Both the position numbers and the translations under genes were made by a program. 64,000 bases of DNA, from contig DPOR01000017.1 of the NCBI GenBank assembly GCA_003538135.1, positions 149,676 to 213,675 of the forward strand, written 5' to 3'. Below the pieces are notes generated by a model. It was not told where the DNA came from. It saw only the letters and a program-made list of their open reading frames with translations, and did not search any database. Shown here one piece after another: positions 7,074-14,929 of this stretch (position 1 is the stretch's first letter; each line of letters opens with the position of its first letter). The stretch is from Oscillospiraceae bacterium. GTDB taxonomy: Bacteria > Bacillota > Clostridia > Oscillospirales > Acutalibacteraceae.

Positions 7074-9452
7074 TCAGCACTGCTCAATGAACTTTTTGAT
7101 GTTTGAAAGATTGACGAAGCTCTCGTAGCCGTCGCCGTCGGTGACGATAAGCGTGGGAGCCTGCCTGACGCCGTATTTCGCCGTCAGATCTCTCTCGTCC
7201 TCCGCATCGACCTTCTCATAGCCGACATTCGCCTTGTCGAGCAGAGTATAGGCTATCTTGCAGTTGGGGCAGGTCTTTGTGGTGAAGAGCATGACCCTTG
7301 CGCCGTCGGAAGCCTTGGGAGCCGCCTCATGCTTGCCGTCCGCCACGGTGTGGCTGACGGTGCGCTCGCTCTTGAGGTGGGACGCGCCGAGATTGTAGAC
7401 GGTTCTGTCCTTAAACTCCTGCGTCTTTCCGTCGTTCCAGTTTTGGACGGGGCGATAGTAGCCGGTTATACGGCTGTAAACCTCGGTCTGACCGCCGCAC
7501 TCGGGGCAGGTGAAGTGCTCGCCCGCTATATAACCGTGATCCTTGCACACGGAATATGTCGGGGAGATCGTGTAATAGGGCAGCTTATAGTTCTCGGCAA
7601 TCTTGCGCACGAGGGAAGCCGTCGAGGTCCAATCGGGCATCTTCTCGCCGAGGAAGGCGTGGAATACGGTGCCGGAGGTGTATCTCGTCTGAAGATCGTC
7701 CTGAATATCGAGCGCCTCGAAGATATCCTCGGAGAACGAAACGGGAAGGTGTGAGCTGTTGGTGTAATAGGGAGTGCCGCCGTCCTTAGCCGCGGTGATG
7801 ATATCCGGGAACTGCGCGACGTCATGCTTTGCGAAGCGGTAGGTGGTGGACTCTGCGGGAGTTGCCTCGAGGTTATAGAGATCGCCGTACTCCTCCTGAT
7901 AGTCGGAGAGACGCTCACGCATATGGTCGAGGACTTCCTTGGTGAACTGCTGGGTCTTCTCGTGGGTCATGTCCGCTCTGAGCCACTTTGCGTTGAGACC
8001 GACCTCATTCATGCCGATGAGGCCGATGGTCGAGAAGTGGTTCTCGAAAGTACCGAGGTAGCGTCTGGTGTAGGGATAGAGACCCTCGTTGAGAAGCTTT
8101 GTGATAACGGTGCGCTTGACGCTGAGCGAACGCGCGGAGATATCCATAAGCTTGTCGAGTCTGCGGTAGAAGTCCGCCTCATCCTCGGCAAGATATGCGA
8201 TTCTCGGCATATTTATCGTAACGACGCCTATTGAGCCCGTGCTCTCGCCGCTGCCGAAGAAACCGCCGGACTTCTTGCGAAGCTCGCGCAGGTCGAGGCG
8301 AAGTCTGCAGCACATGGAGCGGATATCGCTCGGCTCCATATCGCTGTTGATGTAATTTGAGAAATAAGGAGTGCCGTACTTTGCGGTCATCTCGAAGAGA
8401 AGTCTGTTGTTCTCGGTATCCGACCAGTCAAAGTCGCGGGTTATAGAATAGGTCGGGATGGGATACTGGAAGCCGCGTCCGTTGGCGTCGCCCTCGATCA
8501 TCGTCTCGATGAACGCCTTGTTGACCATATCCATCTCTTTCTTGCAGTCCTTGTACTTAAAGGGCATCTCCTTGCCGCCGACTATGGCGTTGAGCTCTGC
8601 AAGGTCGTTGGGAACCGTCCAGTCAAGGGTTATATTTGAAAACGGAGCCTGCGTGCCCCAACGGCTGGGGGTATTGACGCCGAAGATGAACGACTCTATG
8701 CACTTCTTGACCTCGCGGTAAGAGAGGTTGTCCGCCTTAACAAACGGGGCAAGATAGGTGTCGAACGAGGAGAACGCCTGAGCGCCCGCCCACTCGTTCT
8801 GCATAATGCCGAGGAAGTTGACCATCTGGTTGCAGAGGGTTGCAAGGTGGCTTGCGGGAGAAGATGTTATCTTTCCGGGAACGCCGCCGAGTCCCTCCTG
8901 AATGAGCTGCTTTAAAGACCAGCCCGCACAGTAACCGGTGAGCATGGAGAGATCGTGGAGATGGATATCGCCGTTTCTGTGGGCGTTCGCTATCTCTTCA
9001 TCGTAGACCTCGGACAGCCAGTAGTTGGCCGTAATTGCGCCGGAGTTGCTGAGAATAAGTCCGCCGACAGAATATGTGACGGTCGAGTTCTCCTTAACGC
9101 GCCAGTCGGATACCTTGACATAGCTGTCAACGAGCTCCTTGTAATCGAGAATGGTCGATTTCATGTTTCTGACCTTCTCGCGCTGCTTTCTGTAGAGGAT
9201 ATACGCCTTTGCGACATCGGCGTAGCCCGCCTGGCTGAGCACCGACTCAACGCTGTCCTGAATATCCTCAACGGCGATAAGTCCGTCCTTTATCTTGCTC
9301 TCGAAGTCCGAAGTGACCTTGAGCGCAAGCAAGTCGATGACTGTCGGATGGGTTTGTTTGTTGAGCGCATCAAAAGCCTTCGATATAGCCGCGGATATCT
9401 TCGCTATATCAAATTCGGCGACCGCTCCGTCTCTTTTGACTACCTTGTACAT
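7074..9452 (-). CDS. nrdD: anaerobic ribonucleoside-triphosphate reductase with fused redoxin domain
   Basis: A class III ribonucleotide reductase, which makes dNTPs without oxygen using a glycyl radical. An ATP-cone (about residues 1-90, KRDGAVAEFDIAKISAAISKAF region) gives allosteric control. The catalytic barrel follows, with SMCCRLRLDLRELRKKSG in the middle. A zinc-site remnant (CPECGG) precedes the radical-bearing Gly in RITGYYRPVQNW, near 664. After a ~40-residue linker, about 72 residues form a glutaredoxin/thioredoxin-like fold with CPNC (about 728-731) and the cis-Pro motif RQAPTL. Such a fusion suggests electrons come from a thiol system, as known for a formate-independent class III subgroup. 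Three ATGs occur in tandem; the third suits the SD GGAGG best (9458 and 9455 are alternatives). Confidence 0.93.
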   Translation of the reverse strand: MYKVVKRDGAVAEFDIAKISAAISKAFDALNKQTHPTVIDLLALKVTSDFESKIKDGLIAVEDIQDSVESVLSQAGYADVAKAYILYRKQREKVRNMKSTILDYKELVDSYVKVSDWRVKENSTVTYSVGGLILSNSGAITANYWLSEVYDEEIANAHRNGDIHLHDLSMLTGYCAGWSLKQLIQEGLGGVPGKITSSPASHLATLCNQMVNFLGIMQNEWAGAQAFSSFDTYLAPFVKADNLSYREVKKCIESFIFGVNTPSRWGTQAPFSNITLDWTVPNDLAELNAIVGGKEMPFKYKDCKKEMDMVNKAFIETMIEGDANGRGFQYPIPTYSITRDFDWSDTENNRLLFEMTAKYGTPYFSNYINSDMEPSDIRSMCCRLRLDLRELRKKSGGFFGSGESTGSIGVVTINMPRIAYLAEDEADFYRRLDKLMDISARSLSVKRTVITKLLNEGLYPYTRRYLGTFENHFSTIGLIGMNEVGLNAKWLRADMTHEKTQQFTKEVLDHMRERLSDYQEEYGDLYNLEATPAESTTYRFAKHDVAQFPDIITAAKDGGTPYYTNSSHLPVSFSEDIFEALDIQDDLQTRYTSGTVFHAFLGEKMPDWTSTASLVRKIAENYKLPYYTISPTYSVCKDHGYIAGEHFTCPECGGQTEVYSRITGYYRPVQNWNDGKTQEFKDRTVYNLGASHLKSERTVSHTVADGKHEAAPKASDGARVMLFTTKTCPNCKIAYTLLDKANVGYEKVDAEDERDLTAKYGVRQAPTLIVTDGDGYESFVNLSNIKKFIEQC

Positions 9453-9514
9453 CATCATGCCTCCGTTTTCTTCATTGTTTCAAGTTATACGCATAAATTG
9501 CGGTGTCTGCTTCA

Positions 9515-9543
9515 ATTATAGAGGCAGCCGCAGCAAATGTCAA
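9515..9543 (-). promoter_or_regulatory. consensus promoter of nrdD
   Basis: Minus strand TTGACA (9538-9543), exactly 17 nt, TATAAT (9515-9520). nrdD can therefore be expressed apart from nrdG. Confidence 0.85.
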
Positions 9544-9551
9544 CACCAAAA

Positions 9552-9598
9552 TACAATATATTGTGTAGAATTTATTTTTGAACCCCAAGATGTTCTAA
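9552..9598 (-). promoter_or_regulatory. probable NrdR box pair upstream of nrdD
   Basis: Box 1, TACAATATATTGTGTA (9552-9567), fits the NrdR consensus ACACWATATWTWGTGT closely and ends 9 bp from the -35. A weaker second box, CCCCAAGATGTTCTAA (9583-9598), is centred exactly 31 bp upstream, about three helical turns, the usual spacing of NrdR sites. NrdR itself is not in the window. Confidence 0.65.
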
Positions 9599-9611
9599 AA
9601 TTCTGAGACTT

Positions 9612-10304
9612 TTATACTCCTCTTATCTCAACCCTCGGAACATTTTTCCGCACTATATCGGCAAAAGTCCGCAGTGTTTCGCGGCTGTGGGCGCTGAGAC
9701 CCTTTTGCAAAACGAAGTCGGAATCGGTGAAGCTCTGGAGAAAATATTTTTCGTCGCCCTTGAGCCACTCGCCTAATTTTTCAAAGTCCTCGGCGCTGTG
9801 CAGCTCGCGCACGACGGTCGTGCGGAACTCGAAGTCCGTCTCTCCGCCCATGAGCAGGCGTACGCTCTCGAATATCGGCTCCATGTCGAACTTTTCGAGT
9901 CCTACGGTCTCTGCATATTTTTCGGGGGAATTTTTGATATCCATCGCCACATAGTCGACAAGCCCCGCGTCTATAAGAGCATGCAGCTTATCCGGGAATG
10001 TGCCGTTGGTGTCGAGCTTTACGAGATAGCCCATGTCTTTTATGCGCCTTGCGAAGTCATCGACGTTTTTATTGACAAGCGGCTCGCCGCCCGTTATGCA
10101 CACACCGTCGAGCATACCCTGACGCTTCTTGAGAAACGCAAAAAAATCCTCCTCCGGAATCTCGTATTCGTCCCCGCCGGGGAGAATCAGCTCCGAATTC
10201 TGACAGAACGGGCAGCGGAAATTGCAGCCCCCGAGGAACACGGTGCAGCCCATTTTGCCGGGAAAGTCGAGTAATGTAAGTTTTTGCAGCCCTCGAACGC
10301 GCAT
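9612..10304 (-). CDS. nrdG: anaerobic ribonucleotide reductase activase, radical SAM
   Basis: A 230-residue radical S-adenosylmethionine enzyme that installs the glycyl radical on NrdD. The cluster-binding CNFRCPFC (Cys 27, 31, 34) sits in GGCNFRCPFCQNSEL, and the SAM-binding CITGGEPL follows near residue 71. It is the longer activase type of this family (about 230 residues), not the ~155-residue E. coli type, and that type often accompanies thiol-dependent NrdD. It lies directly upstream of nrdD with its own promoter, 153 bp apart. Confidence 0.92.
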   Translation of the reverse strand: MRVRGLQKLTLLDFPGKMGCTVFLGGCNFRCPFCQNSELILPGGDEYEIPEEDFFAFLKKRQGMLDGVCITGGEPLVNKNVDDFARRIKDMGYLVKLDTNGTFPDKLHALIDAGLVDYVAMDIKNSPEKYAETVGLEKFDMEPIFESVRLLMGGETDFEFRTTVVRELHSAEDFEKLGEWLKGDEKYFLQSFTDSDFVLQKGLSAHSRETLRTFADIVRKNVPRVEIRGV

Positions 10305-10372
10305 ATCGCCACCCCTTTTAAAGTCATAAAAATCGAGACGGAATAAATCGGTCTTTCCGTCCCGGTGAATCT

Positions 10373-10401
10373 ATTATATACCACAAAACCGTTCTTGTCA
10401 C
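10373..10401 (-). promoter_or_regulatory. promoter of nrdG
   Basis: Minus strand GTGACA (10396-10401), 17-nt spacer, TATAAT (10373-10378). A GACGGA/TCCGTC inverted repeat (about 10337-10361) lies in the leader. Confidence 0.75.
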
Positions 10402-10554
10402 CACAAACATTCGAAAAAAGTGCACAAAGATTACCACAAAATACTGTGCACATTATAAGCCGCGATACATATATGTTGCATTTTCGGTGAAAATTTGATA
10501 CACTCATAGTGTAGCATTCCGATATATATCAAGCTTCTTGCGGAGGTGTTTTAA

Positions 10555-11427
10555 ATGGCCGGAAAAAGACCTGTTGCGGCGATACTCTATGACTTCGACC
10601 GCACGCTTTGCACAAAGGATATGCAGGAGTATCAGTTCATTCCGAGCGTGGGCATGGAGGCCTCGGATTTCTGGGGACTCGCAAACAGCTACGCCGAGGA
10701 AGAGCATATGGACAAGATACTGTCTTATATGTATATCATGATAAAAAAGTCGCAGGAGTGCGGCATTCCCCTGACTCGCAAAAGCGTCATGGAATGCGGG
10801 CGCGCGATAGAGCTTTATAACGGCCTGCCCGAATGGTTTGACCGCCTCAACCGCTTCGGGCGCGAGAACGGCGTAACAGTCGAGCACTATGTCCTCTCCT
10901 CGGGACTTAAAGAGATTATCGAAGGCTCCGAGATAGGCAAATGCTTCAAGGAGATTTTTGCCTGCGAGTTCCTTTACGGCGAAAACGGTGAGGCAGTCTG
11001 GCCGAAAACCGCCGTCAACTATACTGCAAAGACCCAGTTCGTCTATCGCATAAACAAGGGCGTGCTCGACGTGTCAAACGACAAAGACCTCAACCGTTCG
11101 ACTCCGGACAGCAAGCGCCGCGTGCCGTTTTCAAATATGCTCTATATCGGCGACGGGCTTTCGGACGTCCCATGCATGAAGATGGTCAAGGCCTACGGCG
11201 GCTGCTCCATAGCCGTGCACAACAACAATCCCCGCCAGCTCGAGGGCGTGAGCGACCTGCTATATCACAACCGCGTTGATTTCGCCTTTGAGGCGGACTA
11301 CTCCGAGGGCAGCGGGCTTGACATAACCGTCAAGGACATCATCCGCAGAATAGCCATAGACAGCACGCTTAAAGATGAGCACAGCAGGCAAAAACGCCGC
11401 TCTAAATGCTGCTGCGCGGACATATAG
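10555..11427 (+). CDS. HAD-superfamily phosphatase (phosphoserine phosphatase-like)
   Basis: A 290-residue haloacid dehalogenase hydrolase. Motif I is DFDRT, with the nucleophile Asp13 and acid/base Asp15. Motif II is SSG near residue 117, and motif IV is YIGDGLSDVPCMK near 200. A cap region lies between motifs I and II. The C-terminus is basic with three adjacent Cys (SKCCCADI), an unusual tail. The start follows CGGAGG, and the gene ends 10 bp before a glycosyltransferase, probably one transcript. The substrate is unknown; HAD enzymes of this type act on small phosphate esters. Confidence 0.8.
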   Translation: MAGKRPVAAILYDFDRTLCTKDMQEYQFIPSVGMEASDFWGLANSYAEEEHMDKILSYMYIMIKKSQECGIPLTRKSVMECGRAIELYNGLPEWFDRLNRFGRENGVTVEHYVLSSGLKEIIEGSEIGKCFKEIFACEFLYGENGEAVWPKTAVNYTAKTQFVYRINKGVLDVSNDKDLNRSTPDSKRRVPFSNMLYIGDGLSDVPCMKMVKAYGGCSIAVHNNNPRQLEGVSDLLYHNRVDFAFEADYSEGSGLDITVKDIIRRIAIDSTLKDEHSRQKRRSKCCCADI

Positions 11428-11437
11428 GAGATAAATT

Positions 11438-12439
11438 ATGTCTGTATTTTTTACTGCGGCGGTTTGCGTATACAACACCGAAAAATATCTGCGCGACTGT
11501 CTTGACTCCATTCTCTCTCAGAGCTATGAAAACATCGAGCTTCTGATTATCGACGACGGCTCGACCGACGGCAGCGGCAAAGTCTGCGACGAATATGCGG
11601 AAAAAGACAGCCGCGTGCGCGTCATTCACACCGAAAACCGGGGTCTGCTTTTGGCGCGCAGGACCGCGTTTGAAAACGCGCGGGGCGACTACTTCATATT
11701 CTTCGACTCGGACGACACGGTGGACCCGAAAATCTTCACGCTAATAAACGAAGAGATTCAGAAAAGTCATTGCGACATGGTGTTTTTCGACCTGAGCAAA
11801 TGCTATTCCGACGGCACCTCTGCACACGAAAAGCTTTTCGACGAAAGAAAGACCTTTGACAAGAGCAACAAGCGCGAGCTTTGGGAGCTGCTGCTCTCGT
11901 CGAGATTCAACTCTCTGTGCCTGAAATGCATAAGACGAAGCGCGTTCGCCTATACTTTCGATACGGAGTTTTACCGGGGCTACAGCCGGGGCGAGGATAA
12001 GCTTCTCTCGGCGCACATGATAAGCCGGCTCAGCTCATTCAGCTATCTGCCGATATCGCTTTACAACTATAATATTTTTGCTTCCCAAATGACTAAGACA
12101 TATTCGTATAACGATCTTCGCCTGACGTCCTGCGCAAATGCGGAGATACGCTCGCTCATTCGGTCGGACGGCTGCTACGACGAAAGAACGGAAGATCTGC
12201 TTTGTTGCCTGAGCAGATATATATATCGCAGCTTTCTCTATCCCACCGCGACCGCACTGCCGAAAAAAGAGGCCTTAAAGCTCATTCGGCAGAGCGAGGA
12301 GCTTGAGCTTTTCAAGCTGTGTACAGACCGCAGGGCAGACAAATATTCCTCACGGGCATCAAATATAAAATTCCTGCTTCTCAGGCATAAAATGTATTCG
12401 CTGCTCATATTTTTGACAAAACTCAAGAATAAGGCCTGA
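11438..12439 (+). CDS. family 2 glycosyltransferase
   Basis: A 333-residue GT-A fold enzyme. The nucleotide-binding start is FFTAAVCVYNTEKYLRDCLD, followed by LLIIDDGSTDGSGKVCDEYA and the metal-binding DSDD near residue 90. The second half is variable and acceptor-specific. It probably transfers a sugar to a cell-surface polymer or lipid, as do relatives in capsule and teichoic-acid loci, but no such locus surrounds it. The ATG follows AGGAGAT, 10 bp after the HAD gene. Confidence 0.85.
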   Translation: MSVFFTAAVCVYNTEKYLRDCLDSILSQSYENIELLIIDDGSTDGSGKVCDEYAEKDSRVRVIHTENRGLLLARRTAFENARGDYFIFFDSDDTVDPKIFTLINEEIQKSHCDMVFFDLSKCYSDGTSAHEKLFDERKTFDKSNKRELWELLLSSRFNSLCLKCIRRSAFAYTFDTEFYRGYSRGEDKLLSAHMISRLSSFSYLPISLYNYNIFASQMTKTYSYNDLRLTSCANAEIRSLIRSDGCYDERTEDLLCCLSRYIYRSFLYPTATALPKKEALKLIRQSEELELFKLCTDRRADKYSSRASNIKFLLLRHKMYSLLIFLTKLKNKA

Positions 12440-12452
12440 GCGCGGTATCGCC

Positions 12453-12481
12453 TTGACAAAAATTCCGCCGGGCGTTATAAT
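12453..12481 (+). promoter_or_regulatory. promoter of smpB (and possibly ssrA)
   Basis: TTGACA (12453-12458), 17-nt spacer, TATAAT (12476-12481): both hexamers are consensus. Confidence 0.85.
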
Positions 12482-12522
12482 ATTTTTTCGAAAACTGCCC
12501 GTGCGGAAAGGAAGTGAGAGCC

Positions 12523-12981
12523 ATGGGCGCAGAACAAAAGAAAATCATTGCCCAAAACAAAAAGGCTTTTCACGACTATTTTGTGCTCGACAGATTCGAA
12601 GCGGGAATTGAGCTTTGCGGCACAGAGGTCAAGTCAATCCGCCAGGGCAAGCTCAATCTAAAGGACTCGTGGTGCTCGATAGTTGACGGCGAGCTGTTCG
12701 TCAACGGAATGCACATCAGCCCCTACGAGCACGGCAACATCTTCAACCGCGACCCTCTGAGGGTTCGCCGCCTGCTGATGCACAAGCGCGAGATAATGCG
12801 CCTGCTCGGTCAGACGAAGCAGGAGGGCTTGACCCTCATCCCCTTGAGCGTATATTTCGTCAAGGGGCGCGCAAAGGTCGAGGTCGGGCTGTGCAAGGGC
12901 AAAAAGCTCTATGACAAGCGCGAGACCGCCGCAAAAAAGGACGCCGCGCGGAATATCGAGCGCAGCATGAAAAACTTCTGA
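12523..12981 (+). CDS. smpB: SsrA-binding protein
   Basis: SmpB binds the tRNA-like part of tmRNA and brings it to stalled ribosomes. Family motifs are clear in its 152 residues: NKKAFHDYFVLDRFEAGIEL, GTEVKSIRQGKLNLKDSW, ISPYEHGN and the basic C-terminal KGKKLYDKRETAAKKDA. A GTG three codons upstream is possible, but the ATG at 12523 sits better behind AAGGAAG. The tmRNA gene starts 28 bp after the stop, a common arrangement that suggests coordinated expression. Confidence 0.96.
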   Translation: MGAEQKKIIAQNKKAFHDYFVLDRFEAGIELCGTEVKSIRQGKLNLKDSWCSIVDGELFVNGMHISPYEHGNIFNRDPLRVRRLLMHKREIMRLLGQTKQEGLTLIPLSVYFVKGRAKVEVGLCKGKKLYDKRETAAKKDAARNIERSMKNF

Positions 12982-13009
12982 TTTAATCGGCGAGAGCCGT
13001 TTGACATAC

Positions 13010-13358
13010 GGGGATGAAAGGATTTCGACGGGGAGGTTGAACTTCGGTAAGCGGGCAGCGGTGTGGGACCGCTATAAAACCCATACGTTTAAATAATAAA
13101 CGACAACAAAACAGTTTTACAAGCTGCTTAAATAGCAGCCGTCTTTGCCGGGAATACTGCGGCCCGGTATAAGGCGTCGATTAGCAGTGAACGTGCACGG
13201 GTGAGCGCTCCGTAACCCGTCATGAACAACGGAACTACCGAACCGGTGAGCCTGCCTGACGGCGCTCCGGCGAGGGAAATATAAAAGACAGGCTACGCCC
13301 GTAGAAAGCTGTGGGGAGCCCTTTTCGGACGCGGTTTCGATTACCGCCATCTCCACCA
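13010..13358 (+). ncRNA. ssrA: transfer-messenger RNA
   Basis: About 349 nt, one-piece tmRNA. The 5' end GGGGATG pairs with CATCTCC before the encoded ACCA, forming the tRNA-like acceptor stem. The start GGGGATGAAAGGATTTCGAC and a T-arm with GGTTTCGATTACC are diagnostic. The tag frame at 13099-13131 reads NDNKTVLQAA and then TAA. The codon in the usual resume position is ATA (13096-13098) if AAC GAC is aligned to the E. coli tmRNA, so the tag may be (A)INDNKTVLQAA or (A)NDNKTVLQAA. The end LQAA differs from the common LAA. Role: ribosome rescue together with SmpB. Confidence 0.96.
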
Positions 13359-13360
13359 GG

Positions 13361-13391
13361 AAAAGCACTCGTTCTTTGAACGAGTGCTTTT
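13361..13391 (+). terminator. terminator of ssrA
   Basis: AAAAGCACTCGTTC-TTT-GAACGAGTGCTTTT, a perfect 14-bp stem starting just after the tmRNA CCA end. Confidence 0.9.
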
Positions 13392-13474
13392 CAGTTATAT
13401 TCGCCTGCGGCGAGTTATATTGCTTCGCAGTGATATTCGGCATACGCCGAGTTATATTTGCTTCGCAAGCTTCG
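13378..13474 (+). repeat. 97-bp direct repeat, copy A
   Basis: Starts with the 3' arm of the ssrA terminator (GAACGAGTGCTTTTCAG) and runs through small GC hairpins to AAGCTTCG. It is identical to copy B at 13614-13710 at 93 of 97 positions, and three of the four changes are transitions. Confidence 0.9.
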
Positions 13475-13550
13475 GGGCGAATATAATATCACTGCGGCGA
13501 AGTCGCAATATCACTTTTGCGCAGCAAAAATATCACGCCGAGCAAAGCGC
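13392..13550. other. array of mini-hairpins separated by TTATATT/GTGATATT
   Basis: Short GC hairpins (CGCC-TGC-GGCG, GC-TTC-GC, CGGC-ATAC-GCCG, TGC-TTC-GCA) are each followed by GTTATATT or GTGATATT. From about 13477 the linkers appear as the reverse complement (AATATAAT, AATATCAC), again between GC hairpins. The two halves can therefore pair with each other into one large branched structure. There is no ORF inside. Confidence 0.75.
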
Positions 13551-13613
13551 GGCATATCACAAAGAGATGTGCTGTTAAATCAAAAACGCTGATAAAAGCA
13601 ACCCTCGTTCAAA

Positions 13614-13710
13614 GAACGAGTGCTTTTCAGTTATATTCGCCTGCGGCGAGTTTTATTGCTTTGCAGTGATATTCGGCATATGCCGAGTTATATTTGCTCC
13701 GCAAGCTTCG
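13614..13710 (+). repeat. 97-bp direct repeat, copy B
   Basis: Second copy of the element at 13378-13474. It carries a shorter terminator-like hairpin, CTCGTTC-AAA-GAACGAG then TGCTTTTC (13604-13626), so it may act as a backup terminator. Confidence 0.9.
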
Positions 13711-13725
13711 CGTCTTTTTATGCTA

Positions 13726-13754
13726 TTGATTTATTTTCGGCGAGACGCTATAAT
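13726..13754 (+). promoter_or_regulatory. promoter of the family 4 glycosyltransferase gene
   Basis: TTGATT (13726-13731), 17-nt spacer, TATAAT (13749-13754), directly after repeat copy B. Confidence 0.8.
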
Positions 13755-13786
13755 TTTAACCGAAAGAAACAGGAGGTGCCGCGAAC

Positions 13787-14878
13787 ATGAAGATTTTGCA
13801 GATATGCGACTATGCCGCAAAATACAGGGGCAATTTTATCGAGTCTCTCGAATACTTCAGAAAAAACAGCCTCGGCGACGGCGATTCCATGCTCTATGCA
13901 TTTCCCGAAAGAATGGCAGAGCGCCGCAATCAGTGGTACTTCGACTTGAAAAAAGAAGTTCCCGCAGCGATATACAAAAGCTCCGTCAAAGAAAAAATCA
14001 GAGCTTTCAGAAAAATCATAAAAGAAAACGGCGTCGACACCGTTCACACACACTTCACCGACATGAAAACCGATATGTGCGTCAATATCGCATGTCTCGG
14101 GCTTCACGTGAAAAAATTCAAGCACTACAGAAGCAGCTTCGGCAGCTTCGGCACAATAAAGAAATTTTTCGCGCGGCTCTGCTACCGCAGCTGGAACGCC
14201 GTCATTTGCGTGAGCCCGCACATCATGCGGGAGGCCGAGAGCAATATAGTCTCCTGCAAGCCCGTGCTTTTAAACGACGCGGTATATTTTCCGCGAATGG
14301 ACAACTACGAAAAGCTTTGTAAACCCGATTTGGGTGTTCCCGAGAGCGCCGTTCTCTGCTTTGCAATAGGCTATGACTACCGTCTCAAGGGCATCGACTT
14401 GGCGTGCGAGGCGGTCAAAAAGCTTCGAGACGAGGGGCTCAACATTTATCTTGCCGTCTGCACCGCCTCAAATACACAGACTATTGCAGAGCAAATCAGA
14501 GCGCAGTTCGGCGAATTTCCCGAATGGCTGAAGCTTTTGCCGCCGAGACAGGACATCGCAAGCTACTACCGCGCCGCCGACATATATATTCAGGCCTCCA
14601 GAAGCGAGGGCTTCTGCTATGCCATAGTCGAGGCCGCCTACTGCGGAAAAACGGTTGTGGCGTCCGACTGTCCAGGAATGAAGAGCCACGCGGAAAAGAA
14701 TTTTGATTTTCTCTGGTTTAAAAACGGCGATTCCGACAGCCTCGCGGAGAAGCTCGGGCAGGCTGTCAAAATGAGCGAGAGCTCGGAGCTGTCGTCAAAA
14801 AACAGGCGTGCGGCCATAGACAACTACTCAATAGAAAATATGTCCAAAAAGCTGTACCGCATATATGCGGATATGTAA
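13787..14878 (+). CDS. family 4 glycosyltransferase
   Basis: A 363-residue GT-B (group 1) enzyme. The N-terminal acceptor domain starts MKILQICDYAAKYRGN. The C-terminal donor-binding domain carries IGYDYRLKGIDLACEAVKKL, an EGFCYAIVEAAYCGKTVVAS segment (the E-x7-E signature, about 283-302) and SDCPG. It starts behind AGGAGGTG with its own promoter and ends at a bidirectional terminator, so it is a single-gene unit. It should add a sugar from a nucleotide donor to a cell-surface acceptor; neither sugar nor acceptor can be read here. Confidence 0.87.
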   Translation: MKILQICDYAAKYRGNFIESLEYFRKNSLGDGDSMLYAFPERMAERRNQWYFDLKKEVPAAIYKSSVKEKIRAFRKIIKENGVDTVHTHFTDMKTDMCVNIACLGLHVKKFKHYRSSFGSFGTIKKFFARLCYRSWNAVICVSPHIMREAESNIVSCKPVLLNDAVYFPRMDNYEKLCKPDLGVPESAVLCFAIGYDYRLKGIDLACEAVKKLRDEGLNIYLAVCTASNTQTIAEQIRAQFGEFPEWLKLLPPRQDIASYYRAADIYIQASRSEGFCYAIVEAAYCGKTVVASDCPGMKSHAEKNFDFLWFKNGDSDSLAEKLGQAVKMSESSELSSKNRRAAIDNYSIENMSKKLYRIYADM

Positions 14879-14885
14879 AAATAAA

Positions 14886-14914
14886 GAGCCGAGAGAGTAT
14901 TTTTCTCTCGGCTC
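14886..14914. terminator. bidirectional terminator
   Basis: GAGCCGAGAG (14886-14895) pairs with CTCTCGGCTC (14905-14914). A/T-rich tracts flank both sides, ending the glycosyltransferase gene rightward and the SpoIID operon leftward. Confidence 0.9.
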
Positions 14915-14929
14915 ATTTTTATTTCAGCG

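Noticed and set aside
13361..13712. CRISPR array downstream of ssrA
   Set aside because: There are only two 97-bp copies with a structured, non-unique interval, and no cas genes; the short units are hairpins and not repeats with spacers.
13341..13720. Integrated element using the tmRNA 3' end as attachment site
   Set aside because: The duplicated unit starts in the terminator, not in the tmRNA 3' end, and no integrase gene is present.
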